Source of the DNA: CAZMRW01 sp964568805
GTDB taxonomy: Bacteria; Pseudomonadota; Gammaproteobacteria; Methylococcales; Methylomonadaceae
Assembly: GCA_964568805.1 (NCBI GenBank)
Contig: CAZMRW010000037.1
Coordinates: 1 to 36,429, forward strand
DNA: 36,429 nt
Direction of reading: 5' to 3'
Below, piece by piece: positions 30,026 through 36,429 of the stretch. The position numbers were made by a program, and so were the translations under genes. A model generated the notes under the pieces. The model made no database searches. It was given only the letters and a program-made list of their open reading frames with translations, and was not told where the DNA came from. Numbering within the stretch: position 1 is the first letter of the stretch; each line of letters opens with the position of its first letter.

Positions 30026-32148
30026 AGCACCACCTCTTTCTCGCCTTTGCCGTTACGCCGCCAATTTTCGCCTGCCAATGCCACCATCAACGCTAAAAAT
30101 GCAAAAACGATGAGCAGGTAAACTACCGTCAGCAAGGCTTCGGGCTGATCGCGCATCGCGGCGATTTTCGCCGGCAGCGATTGGACCAGCCAGGTTCCGA
30201 AGATAACAAGCAGAAATGATGGCGTGACATATTTCAAAATGAATCGGAAAATCCGGGGGATACGCATATCCGCGCCGCGATGAGCTTCTTCGAGACCTCG
30301 ATCGACACCGAAAACCCAGCCGAACACCAGAATTTCTATCGTGGCCAGCAGATAAATAGCCACTGTCCCGACCCATTCGTCCATCGTGCTAAGCACGACT
30401 GCGTTTCCGGAAAAATAAATCACCGGCAGCGCCCCGCTCATGGTCATCAAGCCCAGAGCAACGATGCTGATACGGCGTTTCAATCCGAAGCCTTCTTCCA
30501 GAAATGCGATGGCCGGTTGCAGCATGCTCAGCGAACTGGTGATAGCCGCCAGGAACAACAAGGCAAACCACAACGCGCCGAACCAGCGGCCTCCCTCCAT
30601 ATTGGCGAATACGGTGGGCAGGGTGTTGAACCCCAAGCCGAAGGTCGACCCCGCCACCGCTTCCATCGTCAATGCCGAGCCGAGAAAAATGAACGTGGCC
30701 GGAATCGCGATCAAACCGCCCAGACAGACTTCGCAAAATTCATTCGTCGCCGACGCCGTTAAACCGGATAACACGACATCATCATCCCGGCGCAAATAGC
30801 TTGCGTAAGTCAGAACGATACCGAAACCAACCGACAACGAAAAAAAGATTTGTCCGGCCGCCGCCAGCCAGACCGACGGATCTTTCAGTTTTTCAAAATC
30901 CGGATTCCACATATAACCGAGTCCATTGGCTACCGTCCGCGGCTGTTCGGACGCAGCCAGCGCCAATTCGCGCAGTAGCAGGCGCCCGGGTTCGCCAAAA
31001 GCTGCGACGTCCCTGACGGTATGAAAGCTTTCAATAATAGCCTCCGTATCGGCAGTCGGCAGACCGGGTAATAAATCGCGACGGCTTCGGTCTATCTCGG
31101 CGCGCGAAACCACACCGTTGCTTTGTTCGGCGTCCAGCCGTAGTTCCCGGGCTTCCAGGTCGCGCAGTTTCAACATGGCGTCGGGCGTGATTTGCTGCCT
31201 TGCGGCATGCAACCAGACCTTAAAATGTTTATCAGCCTCCGAGGCGCGCAGTTCCGCCATGTTCAAGGCATAAGCGGCAGGTGATTTCGCGAAGCCTGCC
31301 GGCGGCAGTACGGCAATAGTCTGCGCCTGTTCGCCGGTGAGACTGAGTTGTTGCTCCAAGTGCTTGCCGATGGCTTTTTCAACTTCGGTTTTGAAATCTC
31401 CCGGCGTGGTTTTCCCATTTAACGCCAGATCCTGCAATCTTCCCCATTCCGGTTTCGATAATGCCTGAGGTAAACTTTCGCGCCAAAGCTGCGGCAAGGG
31501 TTGTTCGGGAAGGGTCAGTACCCGGAAGGCTATGATGACGGCCGCCAATATCAATAACGGCATGGCGATTTTGCAGAAGATTTCGATACCACGGTTCAGG
31601 CCGCGGTAGATAAAATAGAAATTGATCAAAAAAACCAGCAGAAAAAAACCGAATGAGGCCTGAATGCCGTCCTTGAAAGTCGCTCCGTGTTCATTCATCC
31701 CGGTATAACCATTAAAAAAGGCGCTATACAATGCGGGATTGCGGCCAAGATCCAGGTCGCCGCTAAGATAATACCAGGCATAGGCGAGACACCATGACTC
31801 GATATAAACATAATACATATAAATGATGACCGGTATCAACAATCCCAGCGCACCCAAATACTTGGCCAAAGGGTGTCGCCACAATACCGAAAAAATCCCG
31901 GGAGACGAATTAAACCCGAAGCGGCCGCCATAGCGTCCCATCGCCCATTCCGCCCAGCAAATCGGAATGCCGACCAGCAAAAAGGAAATAAAATACGGGA
32001 TCATAAACGCTCCGCCGCCGTTTGCCGCGACCTGACCAGGAAAACGTAGAAAATTGCCCAGGCCGACAGCCGATCCAGCTACGGCAAGAATGACTCCCAG
32101 TTTCGAACCCCACGATTCGGTAAAGTTATTTTCGGTTTTTTGAGTCAT
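30022..32148 (-). CDS. Sodium-dependent NSS-family transporter with a large insertion
   Basis: A 708-residue neurotransmitter:sodium symporter homologue (usual bacterial length 450-510). TM1 carries VAGSAVGLGNFLRFPGQVAANGG, with the sodium-site pattern. The unwound TM6 is WLAAAGQIFFSLSVGFGIVLTYASYL. The extra length is residues about 214-408: after LTLP of TM5 and before NPDFEKLKDPSVWL of TM6, where typical members have about 12 residues. By LeuT topology that loop is extracytoplasmic. The insert is hydrophilic, mostly helical, and contains no cysteines I can see. It is followed by a coupled MetS-like small subunit, so amino acid uptake driven by Na+ is likely; the substrate is unknown. Confidence 0.85.
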   Translation of the reverse strand: MTQKTENNFTESWGSKLGVILAVAGSAVGLGNFLRFPGQVAANGGGAFMIPYFISFLLVGIPICWAEWAMGRYGGRFGFNSSPGIFSVLWRHPLAKYLGALGLLIPVIIYMYYVYIESWCLAYAWYYLSGDLDLGRNPALYSAFFNGYTGMNEHGATFKDGIQASFGFFLLVFLINFYFIYRGLNRGIEIFCKIAMPLLILAAVIIAFRVLTLPEQPLPQLWRESLPQALSKPEWGRLQDLALNGKTTPGDFKTEVEKAIGKHLEQQLSLTGEQAQTIAVLPPAGFAKSPAAYALNMAELRASEADKHFKVWLHAARQQITPDAMLKLRDLEARELRLDAEQSNGVVSRAEIDRSRRDLLPGLPTADTEAIIESFHTVRDVAAFGEPGRLLLRELALAASEQPRTVANGLGYMWNPDFEKLKDPSVWLAAAGQIFFSLSVGFGIVLTYASYLRRDDDVVLSGLTASATNEFCEVCLGGLIAIPATFIFLGSALTMEAVAGSTFGLGFNTLPTVFANMEGGRWFGALWFALLFLAAITSSLSMLQPAIAFLEEGFGLKRRISIVALGLMTMSGALPVIYFSGNAVVLSTMDEWVGTVAIYLLATIEILVFGWVFGVDRGLEEAHRGADMRIPRIFRFILKYVTPSFLLVIFGTWLVQSLPAKIAAMRDQPEALLTVVYLLIVFAFLALMVALAGENWRRNGKGEKEVVL

Positions 32149-32383
32149 CTTTGAGACAGTACCTGACGCTATTGTTACCCTGAAAATCGCTCTCGTTCAT
32201 GGAACGACAAGGCTCTCCTGATAAATTATGCCAGAATTTAATTAAATTTGCGTTTAATGTTCCTGCATTTCCTTGGATTTTTGCACCATGACAAAAACAG
32301 AGACGGAAAAGTGAAATTGGCCCGGCATTCATATTTCTTGCACATTCGGTCACAATAATAAACCGGGCCTTGAGAGCGAATTC

Positions 32384-33820
32384 ATGCATAAATCAATCCG
32401 ATTCAAATTATTTTTAACCTTGCTGCTGACCACGATAGTTGTGGTCACATCCATGCATGCCTTCATGCGCTGGTCTCTTAACCGCGGATTTTCCGAATTT
32501 GTCGAAAGAAGACAGAGCGAACATATAGAGATGCTGGTCGAGGGCTTAAGCCAATACTATTCGGGCGATCCGGATTGGCAAAGACTGGCTGGCGACAAAC
32601 GAAAATGGATGGAATTATTATCTCAAAGTCATGAACATAAACGCAGTTGGCCTAGGCCGTGGCTTAAACAGGCTCTGACGGAAGCGCCGGACTTTTGGCC
32701 GCCTGCATTGCCTGAACCCCCCGCCGGCAGGCCTTTTAAACCTCTGGAACTGAGCGTCATGTTATTACGCGCCGACAAGACGGTAATTTTCGGCCGCAAA
32801 GAGTTGCTGCAGCGATTGAATTTGCATCCGATTCAGCATCAGGGACAACTTGTCGGCTATCTGGGCATTATTCCAGGCAACCCGATCAGTCAGCTGATCG
32901 AACAGCGGTTCATCGAGAAACAGGCCAAGTCATTTATCTGGATCGCCGTATTGATGGTGTTGCTGTCCGCCGGTCTTGCCCTGCTGCTGGCCTATGTGCT
33001 CGGCAGGCCGCTCAAGCGCATCACCGTGGCGGCCAAAGCGCTTGCCGTGGGCCGATACGACTTTCGCCTGCCGGTTGAATCCGGCGATGAACTGGGTCAA
33101 TTAGCCCGCGATTTTAACGATATGGCCGCCGCGCTGGAACAATCGGAGCAGTCACGGCGACGCTGGATGGCGGATATTTCCCACGAACTGCGCACGCCGT
33201 TGGCCGTACTGCGCGGCGAACTGGAAGCCTTGCAGGACGGCATTCGCCCTTTGACCCGCGATGCGGTGGACTCGCTGTATGGGGATGTCATGCGCCTGCA
33301 CCGTTTAACTGATGATCTTTATCAATTATCGCTGTCCGATCAGGGGGCGTTAAGTTATCGCAAAACGCAAGTCGACCCGGCAGCCATTTTAAATGACGAT
33401 CTCGCCGCCCTGGCGCCTGATTTTGAACGCAAGCAACTGGCCGTTCGTTTGCTCAACAAACTGCCCTTCCCTATCAAAATACACGCCGATCCCGTGCGAT
33501 TGTCGCAATTGTATCGGAATCTGCTCAATAATAGCGTGGCTTACACTGATTCCGGCGGACAACTGGAAATCAAGCTTTGGCAGCAGACGGATAAGTTGAT
33601 CATCGAGTTTGCCGACAGCGCGCCGGGCGTGCCTGAACCGGAACTAACGCATTTATTCGACAGGTTTTACCGGGTGGAAAGCTCGCGCAGCCGAAATCAT
33701 GGCGGCGCAGGTCTTGGCCTGGCCATTTGCAGTAACATTGTTCAGGCCCATAACGGCACGATACAGGCGCATGCCTCATCGCTAAACGGTCTGGCTATCC
33801 GTATTGAGTTACCCATATAA
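32384..33820 (+). CDS. baeS: Sensor histidine kinase, BaeS-like
   Basis: A 478-residue inner-membrane kinase: TM1 at about 9-29, periplasmic sensor about 30-185, TM2 at about 186-207, HAMP (about 208-260), then HisKA with H267 in DISHELRTPLAVLRGELEAL and the ATPase domain (N box LYRNLLNNSVAYT, G boxes in SAPGVPEPELTHLFDRFYR and HGGAGLGLAI). ELEALQDGIRPLT after the phospho-histidine follows BaeS closely. BaeS senses envelope stress such as indole, metals and misfolded proteins. The response regulator gene begins two bases after the stop and a spy-like gene follows, a familiar Bae target. Name assigned by domain similarity and context. Confidence 0.82.
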   Translation: MHKSIRFKLFLTLLLTTIVVVTSMHAFMRWSLNRGFSEFVERRQSEHIEMLVEGLSQYYSGDPDWQRLAGDKRKWMELLSQSHEHKRSWPRPWLKQALTEAPDFWPPALPEPPAGRPFKPLELSVMLLRADKTVIFGRKELLQRLNLHPIQHQGQLVGYLGIIPGNPISQLIEQRFIEKQAKSFIWIAVLMVLLSAGLALLLAYVLGRPLKRITVAAKALAVGRYDFRLPVESGDELGQLARDFNDMAAALEQSEQSRRRWMADISHELRTPLAVLRGELEALQDGIRPLTRDAVDSLYGDVMRLHRLTDDLYQLSLSDQGALSYRKTQVDPAAILNDDLAALAPDFERKQLAVRLLNKLPFPIKIHADPVRLSQLYRNLLNNSVAYTDSGGQLEIKLWQQTDKLIIEFADSAPGVPEPELTHLFDRFYRVESSRSRNHGGAGLGLAICSNIVQAHNGTIQAHASSLNGLAIRIELPI

Positions 33821-33822
33821 CT

Positions 33823-34509
33823 ATGACCCGAATTCTGATTGTTGAAGATGAAGAAAAACTGGCGCGGCTGGAAGCGGATTATCTGCACAATGCCGGTTTT
33901 GACAGCCATCATCTGGCCGACGGCCTGGAGGTGATTCCCTGGCTCAAGGACAATCCGGTCGGTCTGATCTTGCTGGACTTAATGCTGCCCGGCCGGGATG
34001 GACTGGAATTATGCCGCGACATACGCAGATTCAGCGCAGTGCCGATCATCATGGTGACGGCCCGAATCGAAGAAGTCGATCGCCTGCTGGGACTGGAGCT
34101 GGGTGCGGACGACTATATCTGCAAACCGTTCAGCCCTCGGGAAATGGTCGCCCGCGTCAAGGCGGTGCTGCGCCGGCTGCAGCCCCCAGTTGCAGAACTT
34201 GCCGATCCTGAGCTGAAACTCGATCCGCAAAGCTTTCGCGTGCAGGCAGGCAAGCTGGAAATAGAATTGACCCAGGTTGAATTTCAACTGCTGCAGGCTT
34301 TGCATCAACAGCCCGGACGCATTTTTTCCCGATCCAGATTAATGGATCTGATCTATCAGGATCAACGCATCGTCTCGGATCGCACCATCGACAGCCATAT
34401 CAAAAAGCTTCGGAAAAAACTGGACGAACTGCTGCCCGATCAGGAACTGATACATTCGGTATACGGCGCCGGTTATCGTTACGAAGCGCAAGCGAAAACC
34501 GGCAGTTAA
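33823..34509 (+). CDS. baeR: OmpR-family response regulator, BaeR-like
   Basis: A 228-residue response regulator. Receiver domain about 1-118: acidic pocket E8-D9, phospho-acceptor D52 (LILLDLMLPGRDGLELCR), and the conserved lysine in YICKPFSPREMVARV. The OmpR-type winged helix occupies about 130-224: ELTQVEFQLLQALHQQPGRI and SDRTIDSHIKKLRKKL (recognition helix), ending SVYGAGYRYE. It overlaps nothing and starts two bases after the kinase. It probably activates the downstream spy-like gene; the gap between them (119 bases) has no obvious operator that I can name. Confidence 0.85.
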   Translation: MTRILIVEDEEKLARLEADYLHNAGFDSHHLADGLEVIPWLKDNPVGLILLDLMLPGRDGLELCRDIRRFSAVPIIMVTARIEEVDRLLGLELGADDYICKPFSPREMVARVKAVLRRLQPPVAELADPELKLDPQSFRVQAGKLEIELTQVEFQLLQALHQQPGRIFSRSRLMDLIYQDQRIVSDRTIDSHIKKLRKKLDELLPDQELIHSVYGAGYRYEAQAKTGS

Positions 34510-34628
34510 AGCTTCCTTATTGTTTCCTCAATTGCTGCAATTTGTTTGCATTCTTGCTCAGTATACTTAAAACCGAGAACAGAAAAATGCTGTTCGACAA
34601 CACTTTTAAACTGTATGAGAGACAAGCA

Positions 34629-34955
34629 ATGAACAAAACCATCCTGACATTAGCCTTAGTTTTAACACTGCCGTTAACCGCAATGGCATTTCCCGGCGGA
34701 GATCAAGACCCGGAAGGGCGCCACGGCAAACGCATTGAGCGTCTGACCAAAGAACTAAATCTGACCGGCGAGCAAAAAACCAAGGTGGAAATCATATTCC
34801 AGGAACAACATGAAAAATTTAAAGCCATCCACGAGGAGACCCAAACAAAACTTTCAACCGTTCTCAGCCCTGAACAAATAACCAAAATGGAAGAACTTAA
34901 AAAGCAGCATAAAGAAAAATGGATGCATAAAAAAGGCATGGAAAAACCCGAATAA
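34629..34955 (+). CDS. spy: Spy/CpxP-like periplasmic chaperone (LTxxQ family)
   Basis: A 108-residue exported protein. I chose ATG 34629 (MNKTILTLALVLTLPLTAMA, a clean signal peptide, preceded by GAGAGA) rather than the earlier ATG at 34542, which adds an unrelated prefix. The mature protein is helical and charged and has the LTxxQ-type motif LTGEQ and the second copy LSPEQ. Spy/CpxP proteins keep periplasmic proteins from aggregating. In E. coli Spy is induced by BaeSR and Cpx; here it follows directly after baeSR. Smaller than E. coli Spy (161) but within family range. Confidence 0.78.
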   Translation: MNKTILTLALVLTLPLTAMAFPGGDQDPEGRHGKRIERLTKELNLTGEQKTKVEIIFQEQHEKFKAIHEETQTKLSTVLSPEQITKMEELKKQHKEKWMHKKGMEKPE

Positions 34956-35408
34956 GCAATCATCTGTATTACCCATTTTCTGCCAGGGACGGCTTTTTAT
35001 TCATGGTTTAATATGGAATAGAGCGATACGAAGTTAATGCTTTATCCCGATTCATCTTCTCCGTTTCTTAACAAAGAGGGACAACTATAATCTGTAAAAC
35101 TCTAAACTCGATCGGACAGTTCGAACATCAGTTTGGATTGAACTCGGCACTGACGGTCTCAATTCTGCCAGGAAAAGCCGATCGATATTTTCCAGTGGAC
35201 AGCTGGTCAACTTTGAAAAGCGGTCATTCAGAGACCGTCAGTTATGAGCATCCATATACCTATTGCGAAGGGTGAGACGGTTGCAATGATGCGAAGCATT
35301 ATTGCATCTCTTGAACCTACAGGTAGACTGGTGAGTGATGCGTAGACGTCTAACCTGCTCAATTTTGAGCGCGGTAAGTGTGTGCACAAAACCAAGACAA
35401 GCCCCTAA
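34956..35408. other. Intergenic stretch rich in inverted repeats
   Basis: No gene I can support. It holds a 12-bp perfect inverted repeat (35149-35160 / 35231-35242), a hairpin GCAATGATGC-GAA-GCATTATTGC (35283-35305, one G-T pair), and a palindrome GCTCAATTTTGAGC (35357-35370). A 33-residue ORF (35244-35345, MSIHIPIAKGETVAMM...) spans the hairpin; it has a plausible composition but no recognisable family. Confidence 0.55.
35149..35242. repeat. 12-bp perfect inverted repeat with 70-base spacer
   Basis: ACTGACGGTCTC at 35149-35160 and GAGACCGTCAGT at 35231-35242. The right arm lies beside AAAGCGGTCATTC, a type of sequence that recurs between genes in some gammaproteobacteria, so it may be a dispersed repeat; that is memory, not shown here. 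Confidence 0.6.
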
Positions 35409-35429
35409 CTATGTTCTGATCATAGTTAG
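35405..35429 (-). terminator. Hairpin spanning the cupin stop codon
   Basis: CTAACTATG (35405-35413) / CATAGTTAG (35421-35429), perfect 9-bp stem with 7-base loop; the TAG stop (35411-35409) is within one arm. No T run follows, so it may be an RNA-stabilising end or a DNA element rather than an intrinsic terminator. Confidence 0.35.
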
Positions 35430-35726
35430 TAACATTTTAAAATCACTGATGGCCTTTAAGGCATGCGGTTCATGGGCGGGTATTATAATTATCTCGCCTT
35501 GTTTCAGATGAAATAGTTTCCCGGAAATTCTGATTTCCACCTCTCCGTCAAGAACCTGAACCAAAGCATCAAAAGGCGCTGTATGTTCACTTAGACCCTG
35601 ACCCATGTCAAATGCAAATAAAGTAACCGTCCCTGTATTTTTTTCAATGATAGTTTTGCTAACAACCGCCCCATTTTGATAATTAACCATGCCAACTAAG
35701 GAGTTTGGCATTACTTCATTATTCAT
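35409..35726 (-). CDS. Small cupin-domain protein
   Basis: A 105-residue single-domain cupin. I chose ATG 35726 (GGAGAGA just upstream); the longer reading from 35936 includes the attC-like repeat and is unlikely. Cupin motif 1 is read in GLSEHTAPFDALVQVLDGEV (His, Glu position Asp-like) and motif 2 in LKQGEIIIIPAHEPHALKA. Metal-binding histidines: one in motif 1, two in motif 2. Such short cupins are often sugar or anion sensors or dioxygenase-like, and are common as cassette cargo. Its stop codon sits inside a 9-bp perfect hairpin (35405-35429). Exact function unknown. Confidence 0.75.
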   Translation of the reverse strand: MNNEVMPNSLVGMVNYQNGAVVSKTIIEKNTGTVTLFAFDMGQGLSEHTAPFDALVQVLDGEVEIRISGKLFHLKQGEIIIIPAHEPHALKAISDFKMLLTMIRT

Positions 35727-35756
35727 TTTCTCTCTCCGTTCAGAATATATTAATAA

Positions 35757-35827
35757 GCCTAACGATTTGCATATCCGGCTGCCCACGAGGCGCAGCGTAG
35801 TAAGCAGCCCGAGTTGATGCGTTAGGC
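35757..35827 (+). repeat. attC-like site (integron gene-cassette recombination site)
   Basis: A 71-base imperfect palindrome. It begins GCCTAAC (35757-35763), fitting the R'' box RYYYAAC, and ends GTTAGGC (35821-35827), fitting the R' box GTTRRRY preceded by GATGC. Inner arms GGCTGC and GCAGCC pair, with unpaired spacers between, as in attC sites folded on one strand. Size is within the 57-141 range. It lies 30 bases upstream of the cupin start. No integrase gene or second site is visible, so it would be a lone site or the edge of an array. Confidence 0.5.
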
Positions 35828-36429
35828 ATTTAAGGCGTGAATACTCTCGCTTGTGTCCACTTGGTTTACCCAAGGTTACCTGGCTGATCTGTGTAAGAAT
35901 CGGCTCCAACTTCGACCGTTCCCTCACATAAACCAAAGTGCGTTGTCAAGGCCTCGCAAAAAAAGTGTATGTTGTCAACGGCCGCAAGGGTTGCCCAGAA
36001 ACGGTCCCTCACGCATGTCTTCCCAATCGTAAAAAGGGGCTTCGGCTACTGGACTCAGAGTTTACTCCGTGTGCCAGAGGGTGCCGCTGCCCGGTGAATG
36101 CAAAGAGCTTACACCGCATTTGAAAAGTTCGATCATATCGACGGCTCGATTAATGCCGACGGGTGTATTACCCATCGTTCTGGCCAGCTCGCCAGGATTG
36201 AGCGGACTCCATGCGGAGGTAGCTGTACCGTCTTCATTCAAGAGACGGTAGACCAAGCCTGTGCCTTCGGCTGTAAGTACGAAACCAGGTGTCGGACCGC
36301 CACTTGCCCCTCGAACAAAACATTTCAACCGCAGGGTGCGCCGGGCTCGGCATGGTACTCAATACACCCGGATCTGTCCTCGCTTGCCTTTCGGGACGAC
36401 TACGATTCCGGATGGGCTGCTATGATAGC
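35828..36429. other. Right end of window: no confident gene
   Basis: 602 bases with only short overlapping frames. The longest is a minus-strand frame (36328 TTG to 36062, 88 codons, ...GGPTPGFVLTAEGTGLVYRL...), lacking an ATG start and any recognisable domain; the frame is open upstream to a TGA near 36395. It could be the decayed end of a gene whose start lies outside or a chance frame. Confidence 0.4.

Noticed and set aside
32126..32389. 87-residue minus-strand ORF between the NSS transporter and baeS
   Set aside because: Overlaps the transporter start, has no family signature and covers the divergent promoter region.
35937..36123. 61-residue plus-strand ORF at the right end
   Set aside because: GTG start without Shine-Dalgarno, no motif, overlaps another equally weak frame.
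1..36429. CRISPR array, rRNA genes, intact tRNA genes
   Set aside because: No regularly spaced repeats and no rRNA motifs; the only tRNA-like sequence (2030-2104) is degenerate.

Overview
The window looks like a chromosomal segment of a gammaproteobacterium. It carries single-copy genes typical of that class (rraA, ispH, hslR, dtd, tusB/tusE-like, htpX, nudF). A periplasmic PQQ-type dehydrogenase, a di-heme cytochrome c and a large inorganic-carbon uptake operon suggest a methylotroph or methanotroph (Methylococcales-like). That last step is inference; no methane-oxidation gene is present.

Layout. 1-2100 is an AT-rich accessory patch with a NERD-domain nuclease gene cut by the window edge, an orphan membrane protein, and a PD-(D/E)xK nuclease ORF broken by one in-frame TAG. 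This ORF is preceded by a compact RNA with a predicted pseudoknot over its ribosome binding site. The patch ends at a decayed tRNA-Thr(UGU)-like sequence. 2126-10661 is core-like: htpX, a sorbosone-dehydrogenase-like gene overlapping nudF, a di-heme cytochrome c, a thermonuclease, dtd, a small membrane protein, rraA, ispH and hslR. 10712-13700 is mixed: a gdx-tusB-tusE operon, a yeast-type cytosine deaminase, an EAL-domain remnant, and a DUF2024 gene whose leader carries an intrinsic terminator just before the Shine-Dalgarno. This gene is divergent from a MarR-type regulator with a cysteine-rich tail.

14589-24052 is the centrepiece: a translationally coupled five-gene minus-strand operon, NuoM-like / DabA (DUF2309) / NuoL-like DabB / NuoM-like / NuoM-like, behind a good sigma70 promoter. 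The DabA zinc-site residues are intact and the antiporter-type subunits keep nearly all key charged residues. This looks like an enlarged DAB-type, ion-gradient-driven CO2/bicarbonate accumulation complex with four antiporter-like subunits instead of one.

24372-32148 (minus strand) holds a copper-type P1B ATPase, a small lipoprotein built of four 11-residue repeats, an AlgI-type O-acetyltransferase with an SGNH-like partner, and an NSS-family sodium symporter carrying a ~190-residue insertion plus its MetS-like small subunit. 32384-34955 is a BaeSR-like two-component system followed by a Spy-like chaperone gene. 35000-36429 is again accessory: long inverted repeats, a small cupin gene next to an attC-like site, and a right end with no convincing gene.
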